A stretch of 64,000 nucleotides of DNA from Bombardia bombarda. Its lineage: Eukaryota > Ascomycota > Sordariomycetes > Sordariales > Lasiosphaeriaceae. Under the pieces are notes generated by a model that was not told the DNA's origin, searched no databases, and was given only the letters and a program-made list of their open reading frames with translations. The stretch lies in NCBI GenBank assembly GCA_030512295.1, contig JAULSR010000005.1, forward strand, positions 1,364,001 to 1,428,000, written 5' to 3'. Positions 1-10,900 of the stretch are shown piece after piece. Each line of letters starts with the position of its first letter. The stretch's first letter is position 1. The position numbers and the translations under genes are program-made.

Positions 1-1359
1 GTTGTTGTTGCTGTCTCATTACCCATCTTGGTGAAACAAGCCGGCGATGTTGTGCTGAAATTCCGTTTTGTTGAGGGGGGCCCAAGATCCATGATACCCG
101 GCGACCTCCTTTGACGGCTGGGAGTGAAAGACTTGCCCAAGAAGGCGGGGAATATCCACCGACACCGGCCATATCGGCATTATCCATACCGGTACGTCGT
201 ATGACACCACTGGCCCGGCCGCCTTTCTCGGCCAGTGATTTGACGGTTCGTTGGTGGGACATTGTGTGTCCAGACTCGAAACCCTACCTAGACTCCTAGA
301 GTAGGTACCGTTATTGCTGCTGGACGCTACCCTTGCTGCATGATTGTGCAACAAGTCGATTGTGGACTGTGAAAGTTGTCCTATCTGACACCACATCGAA
401 TAGAGAATGCTCAAGTCTAGGTGTGTATCCGTATCCGTATTTGCTTTGTGTAAGTACGTAAATAAGTGCCCCTTACCTTGGTTTACGGATACTGGTCCCG
501 TTAGCAGGCGAAGACCGGAAGAGACGACCCCTGTTCTTTAACTATAACACCCCACAAATATGCCCCGTTAATAACAATCTAGGTAAGTCGGCGGTCTGTG
601 TGGTACCAGTAGATGCAAATATTTATACAACCCTTCATGTCGCACAGAGAAGCATGAAACCAAATGTGAGATAGCCATCTCAAGCTCGACCATTTGACCT
701 CATTTCCAGAGACGAATAACCATCGGCCATGGCAGTTGCGCGTGCGTTTAAACGGTCTAAGACAGTCCCCTAACCCTGTCTCTGATGCCGTGCATGTTCC
801 CTATCGTTCTTGCACAGGCAAGTCCCAAAAGGAACATGGACACCACGAACCGCGAGCCCGAAGGTTTTCGGGCCTTGAAATCGGGCATTTCAATCGCTCT
901 TGATATGGCTCGAACACGATAGCCTGAATTGTGTTCTTCTCTTTATCAGAGTTTATGGTGACAGAAATACCCAATCTTTTGTCCTTTCTCCCATTTATTT
1001 CTCCCTCCCGCCAGTCTGTCAGCACATTTTTATCCAGCTATCTGGTGTCGGCCAAAGACCAAACCATCATCCGTTAATTCCGGGCCCTTCACTTGTTATA
1101 CTCTTCTGGCCAAATCGCCTTTTCCCAAATGTCGCCAAATCCACCAAAACTTGTCCAAATTAAAATTACCATATTGCTGCAATTCTTCTCTCGAATCGAG
1201 TTTCTTTTTTTCGAGGCTCTCTGATAAAGACCATAAAGACCCAAAAGACCTCGTCGCCACCGCCTCTAATGATGTTCCCATCCACGCCATCATCGAACAC
1301 CGACCGGGCCGCCTTGACCGTCGATGGTCAAATGAAGGCTCAAGAGATGATGGTCATCA
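1..1359. other. Intergenic, no supported gene
   Basis: This stretch lies beyond the 3' end of the Zn2Cys6 gene that ends at 1360 on the minus strand, so its right part should contain that gene's 3' UTR. Open frames here (for example 19-414 on the minus strand, 131 codons) show no domain, no codon bias and no splice partner that I recognise. A neighbouring gene could start just outside the window on the left, but nothing here proves it. Confidence 0.6.
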
Positions 1360-3963
1360 TCACATTGGAGGCGGGGGATTACCCCAAAAGCCAGGGGTGA
1401 TGAGGTCAAGACCTTGCCAATCCCAGTACTCAAGAACGGTGGGCATCCCGCCGTTGAGATCAGGGAGATTGCCGTCTTGAACCATATTCATATGGTTGTT
1501 CACGCCGGGGATGGGCTGCCAATCTGTCTGGTCCATGGCTTCCACGTGGTGGTGGCTGGATGCGAAAGCGTTACTCGGTACGACCGGCTGGAATCTCGCA
1601 AAGTGTCTATCGCCAGATAGAAATGTTGCTGCATCGGACACAACATGTGGCTGGTGCAACTGGTCACCATCCAAAGTCCAACCGGCTCGGTTTCTACTTT
1701 CTTCCAGAGAAGTAGTCGCTGCAACACTCTCAGAGGAATTGCTGTTGCTGCTCACTGCTTCGCTCCTCTCCATATGGAACAGACCACTCAGATTACCCCC
1801 GGAGGACCCTGCCTCGTTGACCTGATCGCTTTCCGGCGAGGAGACACCGACCTTGGTGCGTTTCGGTGCACCTATCACTCGCTTCTCCCTGGCGCTGAGC
1901 GGCAGGTTCGCCAGGAGACTCTTCAGGATGAGACACAAGCTAGCTGTGGTGTTTGAGGTCGTGTGGAGCTCCTCGAGCATCTGCACACCCTTTTTAATGG
2001 CCTCGATAACCGTCTCACGCTGCGGGAGGTTGCGGGCTTCATCATGAACGAGTGCCGAACACAAGACGGTCGTCGTGTCAAATATGCAAAACACGGAATA
2101 GTGGAACTTGGCTCCAGCCGAGACCAGGCATTCGAAGAGCCCCCACGACACGTCCATCAGGCCCAAGGCAGCTTGTATTCCTTCTTCCCGGAGCGCCTTG
2201 TCGATATCTGACATCGGTTTTCCAGAATTTTGCGTGATGTACGGCTTGAGAGGATCAAGCAGGCACATATACCCGATCAAATGAAGATAGCGACGTTGGA
2301 ATACAACCCACTCGAGCTCTTCATCCCAGCGGGTATCTGGGGTATGACGGGCGTATTCAGCGGGAAGATTTTTGAAGAACTGCTCTACAATATTCCGCAG
2401 CTGTAGCACCACTCCGATAGGAATCACCTTATTCGAAACGCTTGTGAGTTGGGCTGCCATGTCGAGACACAACTTGCCATGCAGGTTCATGTGGAAGAAG
2501 GGCGATGGTCGATCTGGATGCTCGGGGTCCATTTCGAGAGCCAACGTGGGTGCCACGAAGGTGCAGTCGGCATGGTTAACGAGTAATGGGCGAGACAACA
2601 TGGAACCCAAAGCACTTGAACTGGTCAGGACGTTGTATGCCAAGCAAGCAAGCAGGCGAAAAAAAGTGGATGGATGCACTCACAAATCCCAAGTATACAA
2701 GATACTCCAAAGACGCCTTCTCATCTCGCGGTCGAATTCTGACATGCCCTCTGAAAGGGCATCTTGGTGAAGTCCTTCGGAACGTCATTTAGTGCATACA
2801 CGGCATTATCTTATGACGAGGATAGTCGACATTTACCTATTTCGTTGGCAGCTCTTATAGCAGCACCCAGAGCATGCCATGCCTCAGTCCACTTTTCGGC
2901 CGACTTGAACCAGAACGCTGAGAGAAAGAGCTGCTGTACCTGGATCATACCCCCTTTCCCGGGTGGGATACTGGAATTGAGCTTCTCGGCTGCAACGTGC
3001 ATGCGGTTGGCAAACGTCCAGGCATCTGCTCTCAGCTCAGACTCGAGTCTCTCCTTCACGTCGCCATCAATAATGAAGAGGGCGGAACAGGCACAGACGC
3101 GCAAAATCAGACTCGTTAACTCAGGAGTCACTCTGTTTGGCGGCGTGGCCCACCATCCATCGTACTGAGTCCGGAACTCGGGTGGGTATAGGGCATAATA
3201 ATGGTGATTGGCTCCGCTAAGCCAGTTGTCGACAAGGCAGTCTGCTTACAGGTGAGCAGATATTAAGTCAAACAGTGTCCGGTCAGCATCACCTGTGTAC
3301 GGCTTGGCGGGCATTGATACCATAGCGGCCTTGAGTTCCTCTGATTGTTCAGAGCCTTCATCCATGCCCATTGGATCCTTTCCTACCTAGGGAAATGTCA
3401 GACTAAAGGGGGACAGCTTTGACTATGCTAGCATCGGAACATATGTCTACCTTGGGGCCAGCACCGTTACCCAACACCAAGTGATGGGTGTGCGGCATGT
3501 AGCCTAGAGCGTTCAGGGCAACGCTCACGTCGAAGTCGGTGTGCTGGAAATCCGGATAGAGCATGTCCTCGGTGGGAGATTCATCGTCGGAGCTATCTAA
3601 GTTTCGCTTCCTAGACGACCGTGACCTTTTTTCCAGATCGGAATCGAGTGTCAACAGGAGGTGGAAAAGCTGCAATGATGGACCGAAGACGGCAGACATA
3701 CATTTTGGACTGGCCATCGTTCACGGCTGACTCGCCTCTGCTGGCCTTTGTGACAAAGCGGCATAGATGGGCAACTCCTCGTTTTGAGCAATGGTTGCAG
3801 GGGAATTGACGGTTACACTAGCAAATATGGTCAGAATGGATATGTTCTCGAGAAGAAACCTACGGGCTAGGATTTTGTTGGATACTTCATCTCTTACCTT
3901 CTGCTTACGACGCTGGCACTCGACGCACGACACAGCTGGACTGGTGGTCTTCACATTCATCAT
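1360..3963 (-). CDS. Zn(II)2Cys6 transcription factor with fungal-specific TF domain
   Basis: This is a nuclear DNA-binding regulator whose target is unknown. My model has seven exons: 3963-3898, 3817-3702, 3625-3451, 3386-3293, 3241-2837, 2774-2684 and 2614-1360, giving 733 residues. Splicing exon 1 to exon 2 completes a canonical zinc cluster near residues 13-40 (CVECQRRKQK then CNRQFPCNHC and a final Cys in HLCRF), with spacing C-x2-C-x6-C-x5-C-x2-C-x8-C. A basic, Ser-rich linker follows (KRNLDSSDDE). The fungal TF middle-homology domain runs from about residue 140 to 500, with the hallmark GLHQDALSEG, FDREMRRRLW and ALGSMLSRPLL stretches. The tail (VLEYWDWQGLDLITP) is acidic-aromatic and may activate transcription. 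The third acceptor (at 3625) and the exon 6 acceptor (at 2774) were chosen because only they keep both frame and family motifs. MMNV could also start at the second Met (3960). The next gene in the same direction is a GH5 hydrolase; a regulatory link is only a guess. Confidence 0.88.
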
Positions 3964-4566
3964 GTCTTATTATCTTGATGACTACCTCAACAGACAATGG
4001 CCGACGAGACAAACGATAATGATGAACCGGGACAGAACAGTTTCATATGGCAGGTGCTCTGATAGTAGGTTTCTGGACCAACAAATGGCGAAACCGACGA
4101 GATTCTAGTTTCGAAGATGGAAGCCGCGATCGAACCTAGTGGTTTACCAACCATCTGCTAAGCCAAGTGCCGGGCCTAGGCAAACTATCTACCTTATCTT
4201 TATAGATGGAAGGAAGGACCCGACCCATGAACGACCCAACCCGGAAGTTACACGACACTGCAAGTGCAGTCCAAGCCTGACAGTCACCGAGTCGTTGAAG
4301 ACGCGCCTTTCCCCCTTTCGCCATTCGTGCTGTTTGTTCTTTCCTCCCCATCTTCGGCTCGCTCAGACAAGACAGCCGCGAATGTCGTACAGTGAGTGCA
4401 ATTGCCCACGGATCCATACCTTCCATTACTGCGCAGGGTAAGCAATTATACTCGGCCAGCCAGTAGGAGAAAAGAGCTAGTGTAAGACATGGGCGATCAC
4501 AGCGACCGACATTTTCGAGAATTCGATGACGGCTCGAATCCCATGGAATTATTTCCCTTCTCTGGA

Positions 4567-4612
4567 CCCCTTGTCCCCCCCTGTTCCCCAGGCCCCCCAG
4601 GCCCCCCCCCCC
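4567..4612 (-). promoter_or_regulatory. Potential G-quadruplex tract, minus strand
   Basis: On the plus strand there are five C-runs: 4567-4570 (4), 4575-4581 (7), 4586-4589 (4), 4593-4598 (6) and 4602-4612 (11). They are separated by only 3-4 bases. On the minus strand, the sense strand of the regulator starting at 3963, this reads as five G-runs with short loops, the textbook pattern for an intramolecular G-quadruplex. It lies 604-649 bases upstream of the start codon. The pattern is directly visible; folding and function are inference. Confidence 0.55.
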
Positions 4613-4758
4613 AATCAATCAACGCCAAACCTATCGGGCATTTCTCCGTGTCAGCCCTGGCCATGCTGCCAGCCTGCCTGCCTGCTCCCACGCCGCCGTT
4701 TATCGCCTACTCTTTTCTCTTGGTCCATACGGGGCCATGCGATCGAGAACTGCATTCC

Positions 4759-4774
4759 GGGATCCCGGGATCCC
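4759..4774. repeat. 16-base perfect palindrome
   Basis: The bases GGGATCCCGGGATCCC are their own reverse complement and also contain the 8-mer GGGATCCC twice in tandem. It could be a dimeric protein site or chance. Confidence 0.7.
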
Positions 4775-5261
4775 GACAAGGGGACAGCCCGCTTGCTTCC
4801 TAGCGAACTAACTATACATAGTTATGCGGTGGCTTGCTTTCCTGTCTTGATTTGTTCCATTTCCATAACAGCCAAACAATGGCTCACCGGTTACACAGCT
4901 CAATCTGCTCACACACACACAGCATACGACACACCCTCAACACCCTCCCACAAACCAGGAAACCAGTCTCGAGACTGGGCGGGTCTCCTACATGCCTTCC
5001 CCAGCTACCTGGACACTGGAGCATGTCTTGTCATATGGATCTATGTACCACCACCACCATCATCACCGACACCACCACCACCAATAGCATACCAAGGTAC
5101 TTTCCCTAAAACGCTACTGCACACCCACAACACCTGACCGCCGACAAAGCACCGGGTAACTCACTCCCGGCCTGGATAACCCTGTCTGTCTCTCTGTGTA
5201 TCCGGTCAGGGTCCATCTACCCATCCCTTCATCCGAAGCTCTCCCACCATGTCTTGAACTA

Positions 5262-6864
5262 CTATACCGGAGCGGGACAAGGCACAGCGGGCAGCGTCTC
5301 GTTCGCGCTGATCGATACCCCGGTGCTGGTCTTGACAAAATGCTGCCGGACCAGCCTGATCTGGGCCGCGTGGGCCGGATTGCCATACTGCATAGTGAAG
5401 CCATCCGAGTGGTTGACGAAGGCCTGCAAGCGGGGGGGAAAGAACAAAAAGAAAAGAAGCAGTTAGCAAAAGGACCCGGCTACGCCTTTCCAGAAGCACA
5501 GAGAGAAGGAACAGGAGAGGGCAGGAGAGGGCAAACAGTGCAATGCCTGCCTGCCCTGTCTCTACCCATCCTTGAACCACACACACTCTTGTTGTTAGTT
5601 GCTTACCTGGCAGTCGGGCACATTATGCCCGAACAAGGACCAAAAGGTGTCTCCCATAACGTGGGGACTCTGCTCCAGCACCTTGTACCACGAGGCCAAG
5701 TCAGCATCACTCGAAGCCGACGTGCCCCCCAGCCAGCCGTATTCCCCAGCGTAGTATGGCTTATTCACCGTGACCACTATACACGCAAGAACGGAAGGAT
5801 TAACGAATGAAAATCAGCAAACACACTCTTCATCCTTGCCTTCAGCTCCTTACGAGACGACCGGAACGTATCCGGGACGAGATAGGGAAGGATGGGCTTT
5901 ATTAAGGGACAGGGGTATGGCATGGCAGGGCTAGTGTAGTTCCAAACTCACCAAGGTCCAAATCCGCCCGCAGCTTGCTGATACTGACCGGGTAGTAATG
6001 GTTCGAAAAGATATCCACCTCGTCGACCGCCAGATGCGTCTTGTTAACACCATACGTGCCGTCCAGAAAAAGCTTCTTCGGCGCCAGCTCCTTGACATAG
6101 GCCCCAATCTCGCGGACCCACGCCGCAGGCACGTTCATATCCCCCCACACCGGCCCCGTCAGCTCGTTGCCCGTCTCGTAGGCAAAAATCGTCGGATCCT
6201 CTGCATATGTCAGGTTCGAATACACATTCACATGCGTCAGCAGCACGCGGATATACTCCTTGAAGCTCGCCACCACCGTCGCGTTGGTGTAGAAGCTGCT
6301 GACGAGCGGGTTGCTCGAGTCTCGCTGCTGCGTCAAGTCGAAGCCGGCCCATCGCAAGAAGTTGTACTTGCCGCCGTGGTAGTAGTCAAAGTTGTCGGTC
6401 AGCGGCACCAACAGCCGCAGGCCGTGCTGCCGCGCCTGCCACACGGCCCAGTCGATGGTGTCAAAGGCCCGCTCGTTGACCTGCCCAGCCGCCGGCATCA
6501 CGCTCAGCGGGTTGCCCGTGCTGACGCCGAGCGTGTGCGCGCGGATCATGGTGCCGCCCATGGCTTTCACGACGGCCATGGCCTCGGTGATGCGGCCCTT
6601 GGTCGGGTAGCTCGCCTTGAGCGGGGCGTAGTAGGGCTCGCCCGCGGGCGGCGTCACGTTCTCGTCTAGCCCGAGCCAGTAGATGTTTGCCCCGACTCCT
6701 TTCCATGGTTTGCCGTCTAGTAAGAGTGTTGAGCCGTTTCGCGTGATGGGGGAGTCTAGAAGGTGGTGTGCGCCATGGTGCTTCTCCTTTTCCAAGCTCG
6801 CCGCTCCGATTCCTGTCGCTGCTGCAGCGAGCAAGACGGGAAACACAAGCTCTCTGCCCTTCAT
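5262..6864 (-). CDS. Secreted GH5 glycoside hydrolase, endo-beta-1,4-mannanase-like
   Basis: This is a predicted extracellular enzyme that cleaves beta-linked polysaccharide, most likely mannan. Three exons (6864-5952, 5776-5607, 5423-5262) give 414 residues. An N-terminal signal peptide (about residues 1-22, a hydrophobic Leu/Ala core ending near GIGAAS) is followed by a single GH5 TIM barrel. The substrate-side motif GKPWKGVGANIYWLG is near residue 52. The acid/base Glu is at about residue 234 in YETGNEL, and the nucleophile Glu at about residue 316 in YYAGEYGW. The late barrel strand is DTFWSLFGHN. No carbohydrate-binding module or GPI signal is seen. Several N-x-S/T sites are present (for example NGST, NATV, NLTY). 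Both catalytic residues are intact and length matches a single-domain GH5. The mannanase label rests on family resemblance; another GH5 specificity is possible. Exon junctions are phase-consistent. Confidence 0.88.
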
Positions 6865-7924
6865 CTTCTTGTTATTTCGTCGTGATTAGAGCTATATTAA
6901 GTGAAATCCCGGTCCCGAAAGAATCTCAGCAATCTTTTAAGTTGGCAAATAACTTTACCAGAGATCAGCTAAAGACAGGCAGAGAGACAAGGCCAACAGA
7001 GAGCGAGCGAGCCAGCCTTATATCCAACAAAGCCTCGCGGTGGTGACATTTTGCCTATCAACCCACCACCAGCCATGCAGGCTGAGGTAGAAGATAGCAG
7101 TGATCAACCCCGTAGATACTACCACAGCCACTACCACATTCGAGGTCTACTCCGCCCAATTCACGTTAGGTAAAGAATATGTAAAATAAAACATGCATTC
7201 AGGCTCACAAAGGGCCGATGGATGATGTCGTTCGCGTCTTTGTTGTCGTGAGGCTCTCCGCGAAGGGCGGAGGAAGCGTCTCCGTGCCCGCATTCAGGGT
7301 GGAGGAAGGGGACGGTAATAAATGACGTTAGGCAATTCGGTAGTGTATTCAGGGGGAAAGGGGCGGGACGGGACAGCCTTACCACGATGAAATGGGTCGG
7401 CCTGTCCGTTCTTCAGGGTAAGTTTCAACCAAGGCTGTGTTGTATTCGTACCTCATCTACAAGACAGCCCTGAGGCGAGTAGCTACAGGATTCTACATTC
7501 AAGATAAGGTAGGTTGGTCCCTGGACGAACAAAAGCCGGAATATGGTAATTCTTAATCAATTCTCAATTGTATAAGAAATGGGGAACGAGCGTAAGCAAA
7601 GTTGATATCAATAAGTAAATCCTTGTCTACAACTACATTTGCTACCTTCTAGCTAGCCCTGCCTCCGTCCAAAGGCCAATCTCTCCTAGGTGAAAACTGC
7701 CCCCAACCAACTCAATAAGATATGCATATGAATCATCCTTAAGGTTGCATAAGGCCCAGCAGTCTCCATCCAACCCTGCTCTAAAATATCAGTCAAGCCG
7801 CCTAAGACGTTCTGTCGTAGAAGAATGAATTCCCTGGTTGTCATAATCCCGCACTTGCTCGATTGGTACTATACTGTTTGCTTATACAATGAATGCTGTC
7901 CCTCGGAAATCAATCTCCACCGCT
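6865..7924. other. Intergenic: GH5 promoter and NUP159 3' flank
   Basis: This 1.06 kb stretch lies between the GH5 start codon (6864) and the Nup159 stop (7925), both on the minus strand. It should contain the GH5 promoter and the Nup159 3' UTR. The part from about 7440 to 7900 is AT-richer. I see no supported gene. Confidence 0.6.
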
Positions 7925-10900
7925 TCAATCATCGTCTCCCAGGCGCGAGACATTAGGTCCAGTCCGTTCCAGGCCCGCCCGCAGCAGCTTAAAAATATTC
8001 TTCCTCCTGGCCTCCTTCTGGCGAAGCGTCTTCTTCTCTTCCTCGCTGAACATGCTCAGCTTCTTGCGAGGTGGGGTCCCACGTGCTCCTCCATACGACG
8101 CCACAGACGAGGCTAGCGACTCGCGCATGCGATCGGGCGTCATCATGCTTGACCTCTTTTGCGGCGTCATGAACGGAGACCCTTCGCGGCTGCGAGGCGC
8201 TGGGCTGCCGTTCAGTCCCATAGAGCTAAAGCGCAAGCGTCGCATCTGATTCTCCAACACGTCGACATCACCGCTCCGCTTCTCCGCCATACTAGTCATT
8301 TTGTTGATGGTGCGTATAATGGCCTCGACAGTTGGGACGGGTGTTTTGCCAGATGCTCCACCGGCGGAAGCAAGCTTCGCCTTGAGTATCGTGAGAGCCT
8401 CTTCAGCCTCGGCAAGGAGCTTGGAAAAGGTTGTAAACGCTCTCCGAAGCTCATTCTGCTGGGTTGCTTGCTCTGCGCTGAGGGGTATGGACTTAGCAAT
8501 CGCTGCCTGATCAGGGCCCGCTTGAGCCTTGAATATCTTGTTCATATCCTCCTTTCTCGCGAGAAGTTTGGCTAGGTTCTGAACAAGACTCTGAAGTGCG
8601 GCTCTGGCTGCTTCAATATCCTTGATTCGCCCATCTTCAAGCTGCTCGGTCAGCTCACCCTGGACTAATACACCAAGGTCTTCCGCCTCTACAAGAACCC
8701 ACTCGTCAGGGTGCTCAAGGTCATCTTTGCCTCGGCCCTCTTCCTTGATCATTGATGTGTGACCACGTGTGAAGGCCTGTAATGATCGCGCGTTCAGACC
8801 CAACCTGTCAATCATGCGATTGACATCCCTCCACAGCAACTCGCAGGCGACCGGTATCTCCTCGCGCGCTGGGCTCCGCGATGTTTCAAGTTTTTTGTCA
8901 ACGACGAGAAACTCGTCCAGCTGCAACGTCGGCTCAATCTCCGAGTGTAATAGCTGCTGAACGCCTTCGTCTTCTGGGTCCACAAGAACATGCTCCTCAG
9001 CCTCCCTCCTAGCCGCATGCTTTCGCTGTGCTACTACATTGGGGTCCAAAGGGGGCTGCTGTCGTTGGGTGGCAGCAAATGCCTTTGGTGTCTGTGTCTG
9101 CGGTGTCTGTCTTCCCAAGAGCTGAGATGCGAATCCCGGGGCGCTGACGGACCGGGGGGTCTCGGCAAATCTGTTTAAGAAAGCAGAGTTCCGAATGGGA
9201 CTGGGCGATCGAGGACTGATCGGGACCGGTTTAGGGAAAAGGGGGGGTGCGTTGCGACTGATTTCACCAAACAAGGGACGACCTTGGTCCACTTCAGAGC
9301 GAGAGATTGTCGAATAGGCACTTCCTGCCATTCCCCCAAACGAACTTTGTGGTGTAAACCCGGGTGTCTGGTTGTGAAACTCGGTTGTTGGACTAAGGTC
9401 CTGGGTGACGTCGATGCCGCTCCCTTCGCTGCCGGCTTCGGTTCCCTCCTCGTCGTCCTCTTCGCCCTCTTCGCCCTCTTCGCCCTCTTCACCCTCTTCG
9501 CCCTCTTCGCCTTCCTCGGCATCTTCGCCCTCTTCACCCTCTTCTTCAGAAAATCCGCCCTCGTCGGAGAATATACTTCCCTCAGGACTGCTAGGAACAG
9601 TTGGCAACGGAGGAAGTTGCTGCGATGATGGTTTAGCCAGAAAGTCAGGCGGTAATGGAGCATCATCAGAAACAGGTTGCTTGGGTTCCTTAGCCGCAGT
9701 CTTTGGTTCCGCGGCCCTTTCCGACGACGGTGAGGAAGTATCCTCTTGTTTGATGGGCGTAGATTTTCCTAGGAAATCCGGCGGTAACGGAGCATCATTG
9801 CTCTTGAGTGAGGAATCCGTTTCTACTTGAGGTGAGTATGCTGATCCTGCAGACGGTGTAGTATCACCAGATGGGAAGGCCGCCTTACTTGTAGCATCCG
9901 GTGGGAGAGGGGCCTCCGGGATATTTGCCAGGTTCTCCTTATCCTCCTCCTCCTCCTTCACCCTTCGGGCAAAGATAGGGGTGTATGTTCCAGTGACAAT
10001 GGGTTTCGGGGCTCCAAAGACGTTGTTAGACGATCCAGCGGTAGCAGGTTTCACGTTTCCAAAAACGCTACTAGATGCCCCGGTCGAAGCAGTCTTTGGA
10101 GTTGGGGTTCCAAATATATTGGATCCCCCAGAGGTTGAACTTTTCGCTCCGAAAAGGCTTGTTCCAGCCAAACCGCCTGGCCCAGTTTTGAAATCATACT
10201 TCTGGGAAGCCGGAGTCGCGGTTGGAGTTGTGGACACAGTGCTGAAGACTGACTTTGGTTTATCCAGAGCTGAAGTCTGAGTCGGGGCAGCCGTGACTGA
10301 AGTGGTGGTGTCCATGTCTTCATCTTTGACCTCAGCCCCGGTAGTCGTTTTCGCCGCATCGCCTAGAGATAGCCCAAAGTTACTGCCAAACAACGAGCTC
10401 CCCTTACTTTCAACAGGCTTCTCGTTGTCGCTTGCTGTCTTAGGATCTGCCTTGAAAGTAGTACCAAGGAAAAACGGAGAAGACCCAAAGGCAGTGGAAC
10501 CTTCTGATTTGGTACTCGTTTTGGCACTCGGAGGAGGGAATGCTGTGTCCGAGTTCATGGATACTTCAAGTGCGCTTGAAGCAAGTGCACTCCCTGATTT
10601 AGATGCAAAGAGACTGGGCCCACTTGGAGTACCGCTGGCTGATCCAAAACCACTTCTGCCTACGAAGCTTGCAAACCCACCGCTGGGTGCAGCGGGGGAA
10701 GCAGCACTACCAAAGACCTTGCTGGGGCTAGGTCCCGCACCAGCGAAGCCAGTCTGGCCAAACGCCGGTGTGGCGGCAGCTGGCGATCCCGACGTCCACG
10801 GCGATGCTTTGTTACCCATGCCGATTAGCGACGACTGGCCAAAAGCGGGAGCAGCTGGTTTGCTTCCAAACGAGCTCGAGCCAAAGGATGGCGTAGCAGG

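Larger units (their letters stand above)
3964..5261. other. Upstream region of the Zn2Cys6 gene; no gene seen
   Basis: This 1.3 kb spacer holds the promoter and leader of the minus-strand regulator (start 3963) and the 3' flank of the GH5 gene (stop 5262). It contains a set of long C-runs at 4567-4612, a 16-base perfect palindrome at 4759-4774 and CCA/CAC-rich low-complexity DNA around 5040-5095. No open frame in it looks like a real gene. Confidence 0.6.

Noticed and set aside
5998..6669. 223-codon plus-strand frame
   Set aside because: Antisense to the GH5 first exon.
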